Below, one piece after another: positions 1 through 8,852 of a DNA stretch of 64,000 bases. Source of the stretch: G963665925 sp963676345 (GTDB lineage Bacteria; Bacillota; Clostridia; Peptostreptococcales; Acidaminobacteraceae). The position numbers and the translations under genes are program-made. The stretch's first letter is position 1. Each line of letters opens with the position of its first letter. The DNA lies in NCBI GenBank assembly GCA_963676345.2, contig CAXXTS010000005.1, forward strand, positions 248,001 to 312,000, in the 5' to 3' direction. Below the pieces are notes generated by a model, which was given only the letters and a program-made list of their open reading frames with translations, was not told the origin of the DNA and did not search any database.

Positions 1-620
1 ACCATACACTTCATGAGTTTATGAAGCTGGATAAAAAGTACCGTTCAATTGGTATTGTCGGAGCACGTACAGGTGCAGGTCCTCATATCCTTGCAGCTGA
101 TGAAGCGGTTAAGGCTACAAACTCTGAAATTATTTCTATTGAGCTTCCAAGAGATACGCAAGGCGGCGCAGGTCATGGTTCTTTGATTATTTTTGGTGCT
201 GAAGACGTTTCAGATGCACGCCGTGCAGTAGAAGTTTGTCTAAAAGAACTGGATAGAACATTTGGCGATGTGTATGCGAATGCAGCAGGTCACATTGAGC
301 TTCAATATACAGCAAGAGCTTCATATGCTTGTAACAAGGCATGGGGCGCGCCACTGGGTAAAGCATTTGGCGTAATCGTAGGTGCACCGGCAGCTATTGG
401 TGTCATGATTTGTGATACAGCTGTGAAGGCAGCAAATGTAGATATTATTGGATATGCTTCACCTTCTACAACTTCTTACTCAAATGAGTCCATACTGTTT
501 ATCAGTGGCGATTCAGGCGCAGTAAGACAAGCGGTTCTGGCGGCAAAAGAAGTAGGCGTTAAACTTCTTGAAGCTTTAGGCGGTGAACCAGCACCTTCAG
601 TAACAACACCATACATTTAG
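1..620 (+). CDS. pduB: PduB microcompartment shell protein, 5' truncated by window edge
   Basis: This is a trimeric tandem-BMC shell protein of the propanediol-utilisation microcompartment. The open frame continues to the window edge (H-T-L-H-E-F before the Met at 21), and that Met aligns with an internal Met of PduB rather than its start, so the N-terminal part (roughly 60-70 residues) lies outside. Two BMC repeats are visible, the first around KYRSIGIVGARTGAGPHI and the second around GVIVGAPAAIGVMICDTAVK. The C-terminus ends in PYI, as PduB does. The gene is followed after 16 bp by pduC with its own AGGAGG site. About 206 codons are in the window against about 270 residues for the family. 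pduA, usually just upstream, is not visible. Confidence 0.95.
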   Translation, partial: HTLHEFMKLDKKYRSIGIVGARTGAGPHILAADEAVKATNSEIISIELPRDTQGGAGHGSLIIFGAEDVSDARRAVEVCLKELDRTFGDVYANAAGHIELQYTARASYACNKAWGAPLGKAFGVIVGAPAAIGVMICDTAVKAANVDIIGYASPSTTSYSNESILFISGDSGAVRQAVLAAKEVGVKLLEALGGEPAPSVTTPYI

Positions 621-636
621 ATAGAGGAGGATTCCA

Positions 637-2301
637 ATGAAATCGAAAAGATTTGAAGTGCTTTCTCAGCGCGACGTAAATAAGGATGGTTTTCTTAAAG
701 AATGGGCTGAGGTTGGTCTAATTGCAATGGACTCACCTTATGATCCAAAACCATCAATTAAAATAGAGAATGGACTTGTTATCGAACTAGATGGCAAGAA
801 AAGAGAAGATTTTGACTTCATCGACCAGTTTATAGCAGATTATGCAATTGACCTGGACAAGGCAGAAGAAGTTATGGCAATGGATTCTAAGAAACTGGCA
901 CACATGCTTGTAGATATCAACGTTTCAAGAGATACACTTATTCCACTGACAACATCTATGACACCAGCAAAGGTTGTTGAAGTTGTAGGTCACATGAATG
1001 TTCTTGAACTGATGATGTCACTGACTAAGCTGCGTGCAAGAAAGACGCCATCTAACCAGTGTCACGTAACAAACCTTAAAGACAATCCGATTCAAATTGC
1101 AGCGGACGCAGCTGAAGCAGCTATTCGTGGATTTGATGAGCAAGAGACAACAGTTGGTATCGTGCGTTATGCACCATTTAATGCCCTGTCGCTGCTTGTA
1201 GGTTCACAGGTTGGCCGACCAGGTATCTTGACACAGTGTGCGGTTGAAGAAGCAACTGAGCTTGTTCTAGGTATGCGTGGTCTGACTGCTTATGCGGAAA
1301 CAGTATCTGTATATGGTACGGAGAATGTATTTGTTGACGGCGATGACACACCGTGGTCTAAGTCATTCCTCGCATCTGCGTATGCATCACGTGGTCTAAA
1401 AATGCGTTATACATCAGGTACAGGCTCAGAAGTACTTATGGGCTTTGCTGAAAAACGTTCTATGCTGTATCTTGAAGCACGTTGTATCTTCATTACGAAG
1501 GGTGCTGGTGTACAGGGGCTTCAGAATGGTTCAATCTCTTGTATCGGTGTTCCTGGTGCAGTTCCATCAGGTATTCGTGCAGTACTCGCAGAAAACGTTA
1601 TTACAACGATGCTAGACCTTGAAGTTGCTTCTGGTAATGACCAGACATTCTCGCACTCGGATATTCGTAGAACTGCACGAACACTGATGCAGATGATTCC
1701 GGGTACAGACTTCATCTTCTCTGGCTACTCAGCAACACCAAACTATGACAACATGTTTGCTGGTTCAAACTTCGATGCAGATGATTACGATGACTACAAT
1801 ATCCTTCAGCGTGACCTTAAGGTTGACGGCGGTTTACAGCCTGTTACTGAAGATGAAGTCATCAAGGTTAGAAATAAAGCGGCTAAGGTTCTTCAAGCTG
1901 TATTCAACGAGCTTGATCTGCCACCGATTACAGATGAAGAGGTAGAAGCGGCAACGTATGCACATGGTTCTAAAGACATGCCTGACAGAAACGTTGTTGA
2001 AGATCTTAAGGCTGCAGAAGAAATGATGAAGCGTGGCATTACAGGTCTTGACGTCGTTAAGGCAATCAAAAAAGGCGGCTTTGATGATGTTGCACAGAGT
2101 CTTATGAACATGATGAAGCTTCGTGTTTCTGGTGACCACTTACATACATCGGCAATTGTTGACCCGGACTTCCATGTCATCAGTGCTGTAAATGATAGAA
2201 ATGACTATGCTGGTCCTGGTACGGGTTACCAGGTAACTGATGAGCGTTGGGCTCAAATTCAGGATATCCCGAACGCACTGGAAGCGTCAGATTTTAAATA
2301 A
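637..2301 (+). CDS. pduC: Propanediol (diol) dehydratase large subunit
   Basis: Large catalytic subunit of adenosylcobalamin-dependent diol dehydratase, which converts 1,2-propanediol to propionaldehyde (or glycerol to 3-hydroxypropionaldehyde) inside the microcompartment. The protein has 554 residues, exactly the length of enteric PduC, and is colinear with it; the substrate-contacting His falls at residue 143, as in characterised diol dehydratases. The start ATG has AGAGGAGG 8-9 bp upstream. It works as a complex with PduD and PduE, whose genes follow directly. Sequence alone does not separate diol from glycerol preference, but the surrounding pdu genes favour propanediol. Confidence 0.97.
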   Translation: MKSKRFEVLSQRDVNKDGFLKEWAEVGLIAMDSPYDPKPSIKIENGLVIELDGKKREDFDFIDQFIADYAIDLDKAEEVMAMDSKKLAHMLVDINVSRDTLIPLTTSMTPAKVVEVVGHMNVLELMMSLTKLRARKTPSNQCHVTNLKDNPIQIAADAAEAAIRGFDEQETTVGIVRYAPFNALSLLVGSQVGRPGILTQCAVEEATELVLGMRGLTAYAETVSVYGTENVFVDGDDTPWSKSFLASAYASRGLKMRYTSGTGSEVLMGFAEKRSMLYLEARCIFITKGAGVQGLQNGSISCIGVPGAVPSGIRAVLAENVITTMLDLEVASGNDQTFSHSDIRRTARTLMQMIPGTDFIFSGYSATPNYDNMFAGSNFDADDYDDYNILQRDLKVDGGLQPVTEDEVIKVRNKAAKVLQAVFNELDLPPITDEEVEAATYAHGSKDMPDRNVVEDLKAAEEMMKRGITGLDVVKAIKKGGFDDVAQSLMNMMKLRVSGDHLHTSAIVDPDFHVISAVNDRNDYAGPGTGYQVTDERWAQIQDIPNALEASDFK

Positions 2302-2314
2302 GGGAGGGACAACG

Positions 2315-2965
2315 ATGGAAATGAATGAAAAAGTATTGCGTGCCATTATTGAAGAAGTCATTCAGAGCATGGATGTGAACTCAGGCGCATCGTCAGTAGG
2401 TTCACTAGCTCAATCAAGTGACTTGGCACTTGAAAGCGTTAAAGAAGCTAAGCAGGGGACTGCACCAGACGAAGTTGTTATTGGTCTAGCTCCCGCATTT
2501 AATATTGGTCAGACAATGACTATTGTAAAAACACCACACGGTGCTGTGCTTAAAGAAATTATGGCTGGTATTGAAGAAGAAGGTATGAAGCCACGCGTTG
2601 TTCGCGTAAACCACACCTCAGATGTATCTTTTATCGCGCACCATGCTGCTAGACTAAGCGGATCTGGTATCGGTATTGGTATCCAGTCTAAGGGAACAAC
2701 AGTTATCCACCAAAAGGACCTGTTCCCACTTTCAAATGTAGAGCTCTTCCCACAGGCTCCACTTATTACGCTTGATGTTTACAGAGCTATTGGCAAGAAC
2801 GCCGCTAAATATGCTAAAGGTGAATCGCCAAGTCCGGTACCTCAAATGAATGATCAGATGGCGCGTCCTAAGTATCAGGCAATTGCAGCTCTTTTACACA
2901 TCAAAGAAACTGAAATGGTTGATCAAAATAAGCCAGCTGAAGAGCTGAAAGTCACTTTTAAATAG
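2315..2965 (+). CDS. pduD: Propanediol dehydratase medium subunit
   Basis: Medium subunit of the B12-dependent diol dehydratase. I chose the ATG at 2315, because GGGAGG lies just before it and because a longer reading would run back into pduC. The resulting 216-residue protein begins with a short amphipathic helix (NEKVLRAIIEEVIQSM) followed by a Gly/Ser-rich linker, the pattern of the N-terminal extension that targets PduD to the microcompartment lumen. The body contains the conserved stretch from EVVIGLAPAFN onwards that contributes to the cobalamin-binding interface. It lies between pduC and pduE with 9-13 bp gaps. Confidence 0.96.
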   Translation: MEMNEKVLRAIIEEVIQSMDVNSGASSVGSLAQSSDLALESVKEAKQGTAPDEVVIGLAPAFNIGQTMTIVKTPHGAVLKEIMAGIEEEGMKPRVVRVNHTSDVSFIAHHAARLSGSGIGIGIQSKGTTVIHQKDLFPLSNVELFPQAPLITLDVYRAIGKNAAKYAKGESPSPVPQMNDQMARPKYQAIAALLHIKETEMVDQNKPAEELKVTFK

Positions 2966-2974
2966 GAGGCAAAA

Positions 2975-3487
2975 ATGGATAATGTAGCACTGGAAAAAAT
3001 GATACGCGACGTGATGCTCCAAATGGGCTCAAATAGCAGTGAAGCACCTAAAACTTGTGCAGCGCCTCAAGCTGGTGGCCAAGTTGACTATACCAATTAT
3101 CCGCTTAGCGAAAAAATGACGGATAAAATCAAATCCCCTACAGGTAAGGCGCTGAGTGATATTACACTTGAAGGTCTTATGAAGGGTGAAATCACATCTG
3201 ACGATGTGAAAATTGCGCCTGAAACACTTGAAATGCAAGCGCAAGTTGCAGAGAGCATTGGTAGAAAAGCATTTGCTAGAAACCTAAGACGTGCAGCTGA
3301 ACTGATTGCTATTCCAGATGATCGGGTTCTTGAAATTTATAATGCAATGCGTCCAAACAGATCGACAAAAGCAGAACTGATTGCGATTGCACAAGAAGTT
3401 GAAACAAAGTATGACGCATGCATTAACGCAGCATTTATTAGAGAATGTGCTGACGTATACGAGCGTAGAAATATTCTTAAGAAATAA
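2975..3487 (+). CDS. pduE: Propanediol dehydratase small subunit
   Basis: Small subunit of diol dehydratase, 170 residues against about 173 in Salmonella. The N-terminus (LEKMIRDVMLQM) is a short amphipathic helix resembling an encapsulation signal, then a variable linker, then the conserved core from YPLSEKMTDKIKSPTGK through the RNLRRAAELIAIPDDRVLEIYNAMRP region, diagnostic of the family. AGGAGG precedes the ATG. The gene sits directly after pduD and before the reactivase genes, the usual order C-D-E-G-H. Confidence 0.96.
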   Translation: MDNVALEKMIRDVMLQMGSNSSEAPKTCAAPQAGGQVDYTNYPLSEKMTDKIKSPTGKALSDITLEGLMKGEITSDDVKIAPETLEMQAQVAESIGRKAFARNLRRAAELIAIPDDRVLEIYNAMRPNRSTKAELIAIAQEVETKYDACINAAFIRECADVYERRNILKK

Positions 3488-3507
3488 GGAAAAATGGAGG
3501 TTGTCAA

Positions 3508-5316
3508 ATGAAATATATAGCTGGAATTGACATAGGCAATGCGACAACAGAAACAGCTATTGGGGTTTCAGATGGTCATTCCATGAATTTTGTCTCAACA
3601 GGCATTGCCAAAACAACAGGCATTAAGGGAACGCTTGAAAATTTGAACGGTGTGTATGCATCTTTAAGACATGCGCTTGGAAATGCGGGTATTGAACTCG
3701 AAGATTTAAGCGGGATTCAAATCAATGAAGCGGCCCCTGTTATTGGCGATGTTGCAATGGAGACAATTACGGAAACCGTAATTACTGAATCGACGATGAT
3801 TGGACACAATCCTCACACGCCAGGCGGTATCGGCATAGGATGCGGATATACGGTTGACCTAAGAGACGCCATGACGATTGACAAGACGCCTCTCATTATT
3901 CTGGTAAATCACGAAACGGATTTCATGGAAGCGGCAAAGGGCATTGAAGACCTCGTACAGGCCGGTAAGGATGTCAGGGGGGCTATCCTCGCTAAAGACG
4001 ATGGTGTTCTTGTACAAAACCGGATCGAGAAAATGATGCCTATTGTTGACGAAGTATGTCTGTTTGAAAAAATTCCTAGAAATATGTTCGCCGCTATTGA
4101 AGTTGCACCGGCGGGTGGTGTGGTTGAGACATTGTCTAATCCTTATGGAATAGCGACATTGTTTGAGTTGACACCTGAAGAAACAAAATTTGTTGTCCCT
4201 ATTTCCCGTGCCTTGATTGGAAACCGGTCAGCGGTTGTCATTAAGACACCTGAAGGGGATGTCAAAGCACGTAAGATACCTGCGGGCATTATACGCATTG
4301 AAGGTGAAAAACGTACCAAGGAAGTCGATGTTGACCATGGTGCGGAGACCCTGATGAAAGTGCTTGAAGTATGCGCACCTATTGAAGATATCAGGGGTGA
4401 AGCTGGTACAAATGCGGGCGCCATGCTTGAACGTGTACGTCAGGTTATGGCACAGCTTACAGGTATGAAGCACGAAGACATCTCCATTCAAGATTTACTT
4501 GCTGTGGATACCATCTCTCCTCAAAGTGTTCAAGGCGGACTTGCAGGTGAGTATTCAATGGAAAGCGCTGTCGGTGTAGCGGCCATGGTTAAGGCTGACA
4601 GACTTCAAATGAAGAAAATTGCAGGTGCACTTCAGGAGAAACTCGGTGTACATGTAGAAGTTGGCGGCGTTGAAGCTGAAATGGCCATTTACGGCGCGCT
4701 TACAACGCCAGGTACTTCTAAGCCACTTGCAATTATTGATATGGGTGCTGGCTCAACAGATGCTTCTATTATGAAGCGCACTGGAGAAATAGAACTCGTC
4801 CATCTAGCAGGTGCAGGGAATATGGTCACACTTCTTATTGATACGGAGCTTGGAATTGGGGATTTGTCTCTTTCTGAAGACATTAAAAAACATCCTCTTG
4901 CCAAGGTTGAAAGCATGCACCATATCCGGCATGAAGATGGAACAGTAGAGTTCTTTAAAGAACCTATTGATTCTGAATGCTTCGCCAGAGTGGTCATTTT
5001 AAAACCGGAAGGCATGATTCCAATTCGTAAGGAAATTTCTATTGAGAAGGTTAAGCTTGTACGTAAGCAGGCGAAAGAAAAAGTATTTGTAACGAATGCA
5101 CTCAGATCACTGAAACAGGTGAGTCCGACAGGCAATATTCGTGATATAGACTATGTTGTACTTGTAGGGGGTTCGGCACTTGATTTTGAAGTGCCGCAGC
5201 TGGTAACTGAAGCCTTGTCCCAGTATGGAATTGTAGCTGGAAGAGGAAATATTCGAGGAAGTGAAGGTCCAAGGAACGCTGTTGCAACAGGGCTTGTGCT
5301 TTCAGCTTGGAGGTAG
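3508..5316 (+). CDS. pduG: Diol dehydratase reactivase, ATPase large subunit
   Basis: Large subunit of the diol dehydratase reactivating factor, which uses ATP to expel damaged cobalamin from inactivated dehydratase. It has 602 residues (family about 605-610) and starts with the ASKHA-type nucleotide-binding motif GIDIGNATTETAIG; a second phosphate-binding stretch, IDMGAGSTDASI, occurs near residue 412, and VVLVGGSALDFE lies near the C-terminus. AAATGGAGG precedes the start. Its partner pduH begins 2 bp after the stop, which suggests translational coupling. Confidence 0.96.
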   Translation: MKYIAGIDIGNATTETAIGVSDGHSMNFVSTGIAKTTGIKGTLENLNGVYASLRHALGNAGIELEDLSGIQINEAAPVIGDVAMETITETVITESTMIGHNPHTPGGIGIGCGYTVDLRDAMTIDKTPLIILVNHETDFMEAAKGIEDLVQAGKDVRGAILAKDDGVLVQNRIEKMMPIVDEVCLFEKIPRNMFAAIEVAPAGGVVETLSNPYGIATLFELTPEETKFVVPISRALIGNRSAVVIKTPEGDVKARKIPAGIIRIEGEKRTKEVDVDHGAETLMKVLEVCAPIEDIRGEAGTNAGAMLERVRQVMAQLTGMKHEDISIQDLLAVDTISPQSVQGGLAGEYSMESAVGVAAMVKADRLQMKKIAGALQEKLGVHVEVGGVEAEMAIYGALTTPGTSKPLAIIDMGAGSTDASIMKRTGEIELVHLAGAGNMVTLLIDTELGIGDLSLSEDIKKHPLAKVESMHHIRHEDGTVEFFKEPIDSECFARVVILKPEGMIPIRKEISIEKVKLVRKQAKEKVFVTNALRSLKQVSPTGNIRDIDYVVLVGGSALDFEVPQLVTEALSQYGIVAGRGNIRGSEGPRNAVATGLVLSAWR

Positions 5317-5318
5317 TC

Positions 5319-5666
5319 ATGAGAAGTGTAGAAATCATCATAAGATACCCCAAAACCTTGAGTGATAGAAATAAAGTTTACTTTCTTGCATACGGCATTG
5401 AAGAAGAAGGCATCCCTTTTAAACTGATGGAGTCAGAGGCGTCCAGTGCGCATGATAATGCAAATCAGGCAGCAATGGACTCGGGGCTCGATATAGGAAT
5501 TGGCATTGGTTCAGACTGGCAGATTGTCACAAGACACAGCCGATTCCAAGAGGGAATTTACTTATTTGATATTAAGGCGCATAGCGGAATCGACATGAAA
5601 GCATACGGCGCAAATGCCGCAAGGCTGATGAAAGGGGTTCCGTTTAAGGAGATAGTGGGAGGTTGA
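5319..5666 (+). CDS. pduH: Diol dehydratase reactivase small subunit
   Basis: Small subunit of the reactivating factor, which swaps places with the dehydratase beta subunit during reactivation. I placed the start at the ATG at 5319: GGAGG at 5309-5313 is 5 bp upstream, whereas the earlier in-frame TTG at 5307 lies inside that site and overlaps pduG. This gives 115 residues, the normal family length (about 116). The segment from AYGIEEEGIPFKL through GLDIGIGIGSDWQIV is typical of the PduH/DdrB family. The next gene starts 1 bp after its stop. Confidence 0.93.
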   Translation: MRSVEIIIRYPKTLSDRNKVYFLAYGIEEEGIPFKLMESEASSAHDNANQAAMDSGLDIGIGIGSDWQIVTRHSRFQEGIYLFDIKAHSGIDMKAYGANAARLMKGVPFKEIVGG

Positions 5667-5667
5667 A

Positions 5668-6363
5668 ATGCATCAAGCATTGGGACTTATTGAAACAGTT
5701 GGTCTAGCGGCTGCGTATGAAGCTGCAGATACCGCAGTGAAAACAGCCTCTGTTGAGTTAATTGGATATGAGCTGTCAAAAGGTGATGGTATGGTCACTG
5801 TTAAGATTGCCGGAAATGTTGGTGCTGTCCAGGCGGGTATACGCGCCGCCCAACTTTCTGCAAGCCTTGTTAGCAAGGTCTTTAGCGTACAGGTCATTCC
5901 TAGACCCAGTAGAAGTCTCGACGCTATGGTCTTCACAGATGAAACAGTACTCTATTCAGATGAACCTGAAAATGATGAAAAACCAGAGCAAGTTGAGACG
6001 CTGGAAGAACAGATTGCACTTGTTGAAGCTGTGGAAGATACTCAGACGCAAACTGAAGCAGGTGATGATAATGAAAAACCAGATGGGGAGCGCGAAGAGA
6101 CCAAAACAGAAGGCGGTTCAGGAGAATCAGAAGCAGGACCAGAAAAAGCAGAGTCCACAGAAGACTTCACTGAACAGTCAGAAGCAAGAGCAGATGAGTC
6201 AAGAAAAGAAGAAGTGCAAAGTGCGCCGATTGAAGAGAAAATGGTAGAAATGCTTCCTGAACTGAGGGAAAGTGTGATTACCTGCAATCTTTGCAAGGAC
6301 CCCGCCTGTGAAAGAAAAAAAGGCGAGCCCAGGAGAACGTGTCTGCACTATTTTAAAAGTTGA
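5668..6363 (+). CDS. pduK: PduK shell protein with acidic linker and C-terminal Cys motif
   Basis: Minor shell protein of 231 residues. Residues 1 to about 90 form a canonical BMC domain (HQALGLIETVGLAAAYEAAD). Then comes about 105 residues of Glu-rich, low-complexity linker and a C-terminal tail, ITCNLCKDPACERKKGEPR, with Cys spacing C-x2-C-x4-C plus a further Cys near the end. The same tail occurs in enteric PduK, where an Fe-S cluster has been proposed. Enteric PduK is about 160 residues, so the linker is expanded here. The gene lies before pduJ; the enteric order is J then K. Confidence 0.9.
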   Translation: MHQALGLIETVGLAAAYEAADTAVKTASVELIGYELSKGDGMVTVKIAGNVGAVQAGIRAAQLSASLVSKVFSVQVIPRPSRSLDAMVFTDETVLYSDEPENDEKPEQVETLEEQIALVEAVEDTQTQTEAGDDNEKPDGEREETKTEGGSGESEAGPEKAESTEDFTEQSEARADESRKEEVQSAPIEEKMVEMLPELRESVITCNLCKDPACERKKGEPRRTCLHYFKS

Positions 6364-6430
6364 AAACAAAAATGTGATGTATGTTATGAGTCTGAAAGGC
6401 TCTGATTAACAATAAGTAAGGAGAGATATT

Positions 6431-6700
6431 ATGGGTAACGCACTTGGTTTGATAGAAACTAAAGGACTGGTAGGTTCTATTGAAGCTGCTGATGCAATGA
6501 CAAAGGCTGCGAATGTTGAGCTGATCGGTTACGAAAAAATCGGTTCAGGACTGGTAACGGTTATGGTACGTGGCGATGTTGGTGCTGTTAAAGCAGCTGT
6601 TGAAGCTGGTTGTGCTGCTGCTGAGCGTGTGGGCGAAGTTGTTTCTACACATGTAATTCCAAGACCTCATACGGATACAGAGAAAATTATCCCGAGATAA
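6431..6700 (+). CDS. pduJ: PduJ/PduA-type hexameric BMC shell protein
   Basis: Single-BMC-domain protein of 89 residues that forms the hexameric tiles of the shell facets. It is nearly identical in pattern to PduJ across GYEKIGSGLVTVMVRGDVG and ends in HVIPRPHTDTEKIIPR. Distinguishing PduJ from PduA rests on similarity and position (next to pduK and pduL). AAGGAGAG lies upstream of the ATG. The 67-bp gap after pduK is one of the longest within the operon. As an abundant shell component it would be expected to be strongly translated. Confidence 0.93.
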   Translation: MGNALGLIETKGLVGSIEAADAMTKAANVELIGYEKIGSGLVTVMVRGDVGAVKAAVEAGCAAAERVGEVVSTHVIPRPHTDTEKIIPR

Positions 6701-6715
6701 TTGAGGAGGCGTAAG

Positions 6716-7345
6716 GTGAATGAAACAAAAATAGCAGCGATTATTGAAGCTGTAAAAAGCGTTCTTGATAAAGTGAGCTGCAGCGTGCCGGTGGGGGTTT
6801 CAAACCGGCACGTTCACCTAAGCCAGGCAGATCTTGAAGTTTTATATGGAAAAGGTCATCAGCTCGAAGCGATGAAAGATCTTAAACAGCCTGGTCAGTT
6901 TGCTGCAAAAGAAGTGGTAACGCTTGAAGGTCCAAAAGGCAAAATTGAACGCGTTAGAGTTTTGGGACCTATCAGACCACAAACACAAATTGAAATAAGC
7001 ATATCTGACGGCTTTAAGCTGGGTGTAAAAGCGCCGGTTAGACCGTCTGGAAAGATAGAAGGCTCTCCGGGGATTAAGCTAATAGGCCCCGCCGGGGCAC
7101 TAGAAATGCCTCTTGGAGTTATTGTTGCACATAGACATATTCACATGCACACAACAGATGCAAAGCGTATGGGAATACAAGATGGTATGACTGTATCGAT
7201 TCGGTCGCAAGGCCCAAGAGCAGTTACATTTGAAAATGTTACCTGCCGTGTAAGTGAAAAATACAAGCTAGAGCTGCATTTAGACATGGATGAAGCCAAT
7301 GCAGGCGGCATAAAAAATGGTGATTTGTTTGAAATATTGAGGTGA
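6716..7345 (+). CDS. pduL: Phosphate propanoyltransferase (phosphotransacylase)
   Basis: PduL converts propionyl-CoA to propionyl-phosphate and recycles CoA inside the compartment. The GTG at 6716 is the likely start, with GAGGAGG at 6703-6709 six bases upstream; the result is 209 residues, as in Salmonella (210). Metal-ligand histidines are visible in SNRHVHLS and in HRHIHMHTTDAKRMG, marking the two barrel domains. The N-terminal helix (ETKIAAIIEAVKSVLDKV) looks like an encapsulation peptide. No acetate/propionate kinase (pduW) gene is visible in the window, so ATP formation from the acyl phosphate would rely on a kinase elsewhere. Confidence 0.96.
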   Translation: MNETKIAAIIEAVKSVLDKVSCSVPVGVSNRHVHLSQADLEVLYGKGHQLEAMKDLKQPGQFAAKEVVTLEGPKGKIERVRVLGPIRPQTQIEISISDGFKLGVKAPVRPSGKIEGSPGIKLIGPAGALEMPLGVIVAHRHIHMHTTDAKRMGIQDGMTVSIRSQGPRAVTFENVTCRVSEKYKLELHLDMDEANAGGIKNGDLFEILR

Positions 7346-7353
7346 TTATATTT

Positions 7354-8199
7354 ATGATCCAAAACTCGAATGCGCTCATTTTAGATTTTGAATCAAAAAT
7401 TGGACCTGGAAAAAGCATTGAGTCCACAGGACAATTGTTTTGTGGAGTGGATCTTGGAACGGCAAACATCGTGCTTGCTGTTGTAGATGAAGAGGGAAAA
7501 CCGATAGCTGGACGAAGTCAGTCCGCACGTGTTATTCGCGATGGTGTTGTCGTTGACTACGTCGGTGCAATCGATATAGTAAGACGTCTTAAAGCTGAGC
7601 TTGAAGAAGAACTGGGTCAAGAACTGATACGCGCTGCTGCCGCTATACCTCCGGGTGTAGATCAAGGCTGTGTTAAAGCCATAGGCAATGTTGTAGAAGC
7701 GGCCGATTTTGAGCTCTCTTGTATTGTAGACGAACCAACAGCTGCATCTAGAGTTTTAGGGATTATGGATGGAGCTGTTGTTGATGTGGGTGGCGGTACA
7801 ACGGGCATCAGCATACTCGAGAAAGGTCGAGTGACCTTTACGGCTGATGAACCAACCGGCGGTCATCATATGACATTGGTTTTGGCGGGTGCGAAAAAAA
7901 TGAAATACGACGAAGCAGAACTTCTAAAGCAAGATTTAGATAGCGAAAGAAATATCTTTCCAATCGTTCGGCCAGTTGTAGAAAAAATGGCATCTATTGT
8001 AAGCCGGTTTCTTATTGGTAGACCTGTCGATGCACTTTATGTTGTTGGCGGTGCGTGTACAATGAAAGACTATGAGTCTGTATTTGAAAATGTACTCAAT
8101 ATTCCGGTGCATAAGCCTGTTAATCCAATACTGGTTACACCACTCGGCATTGCACTGTCATGCAGAGATGAGGTGATGCAGTGCAAATCGACAGCTTAG
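7354..8199 (+). CDS. eutJ: EutJ-type Hsp70-like ASKHA protein
   Basis: A 281-residue ASKHA-fold protein like EutJ, the putative chaperone of the ethanolamine-utilisation compartment. Visible motifs are the phosphate-1 loop CGVDLGTANIVLAVVD, DEPTAASRVLGI, the phosphate-2 loop VVDVGGGTTGISIL, and the adenosine motif YVVGGACTM. I prefer the ATG at 7354, where GAGGTGA is 9 bp upstream, over the GTG at 7342. EutJ belongs to eut operons and is not part of the enteric pdu operon, so its presence between pduL and pduM is notable. Its client is unknown; a role in assembly or in dehydratase maintenance is inference. Confidence 0.9.
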   Translation: MIQNSNALILDFESKIGPGKSIESTGQLFCGVDLGTANIVLAVVDEEGKPIAGRSQSARVIRDGVVVDYVGAIDIVRRLKAELEEELGQELIRAAAAIPPGVDQGCVKAIGNVVEAADFELSCIVDEPTAASRVLGIMDGAVVDVGGGTTGISILEKGRVTFTADEPTGGHHMTLVLAGAKKMKYDEAELLKQDLDSERNIFPIVRPVVEKMASIVSRFLIGRPVDALYVVGGACTMKDYESVFENVLNIPVHKPVNPILVTPLGIALSCRDEVMQCKSTA

Positions 8200-8843
8200 T
8201 AGAAGAAATAGTAAAGCAAGTCATGAAGCGGATTTGTCTGCAAAGTGAAAAGGCACTGGTCATTATTCCAAGACTTCACATGGATGTGGCTGATGGTCTG
8301 GTGCGGCTTATAGGGACAAAAGCTTATCGGCAAGCGATTGATGTGCTCCTGCCAAAGGCAATGCCTGAAGAAATTTTAAATGTATTTGAAACGCAAGGCC
8401 TTTACGTGGACTGTCAAATAACCTCTAAAGAACTGCTCAACATGGACAAATACTCTGAAGTGTTTGTAATTGACTTAAACGCATCACTTATGCGAGAAGT
8501 TACAGATATCAGGCCTTACACAGAACCAGGGTATGCACTTATCTGGGCGCTTGAGCAGAACAAGTCCATACAGGTTCTATCCTGTGGATTTGATTTCGAG
8601 AGCGTTTTCAAAAAATCAACAGGTTTTAAGAAGGAACTTGCCCAGGATGTTTCCAAGCTGAAAACCTGGGGTGTTTTATTTAATCAGAATCAGAGGGCGC
8701 TATCATATATTTCAGGCCGGCTGGTGACAGCCTCAGATCTTGTAGGTTATGAACAAAGAGAAGTGTGTATTGATCCAGGTGCAATCTTAACGGATTTGGC
8801 TAAGGAAAAAGCACAGAAAAACGGCATCACCATCGTCAGATAG
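8181..8843 (+). CDS. pduM: PduM-like microcompartment assembly protein
   Basis: Likely PduM, a structural or assembly protein of unknown mechanism. It has 220 residues against about 163 in Salmonella. The assignment rests on position (just before pduN) and on the C-terminal region, where GRLVTASDLVGYEQREVCID resembles the PduM C-terminus, followed by an A-x-E-x-A-x-x-x-G-I-x-I ending. The N-terminus (DSLVEEIVKQVMKRI) is a short amphipathic helix of encapsulation-peptide type. Translation starts at GTG 8181 with GAGGTG 5 bp upstream, overlapping the end of the eutJ gene by 19 bp. The central part is divergent, so confidence is moderate. Confidence 0.75.
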   Translation: MQIDSLVEEIVKQVMKRICLQSEKALVIIPRLHMDVADGLVRLIGTKAYRQAIDVLLPKAMPEEILNVFETQGLYVDCQITSKELLNMDKYSEVFVIDLNASLMREVTDIRPYTEPGYALIWALEQNKSIQVLSCGFDFESVFKKSTGFKKELAQDVSKLKTWGVLFNQNQRALSYISGRLVTASDLVGYEQREVCIDPGAILTDLAKEKAQKNGITIVR

Positions 8844-8852
8844 GAGGCATGT

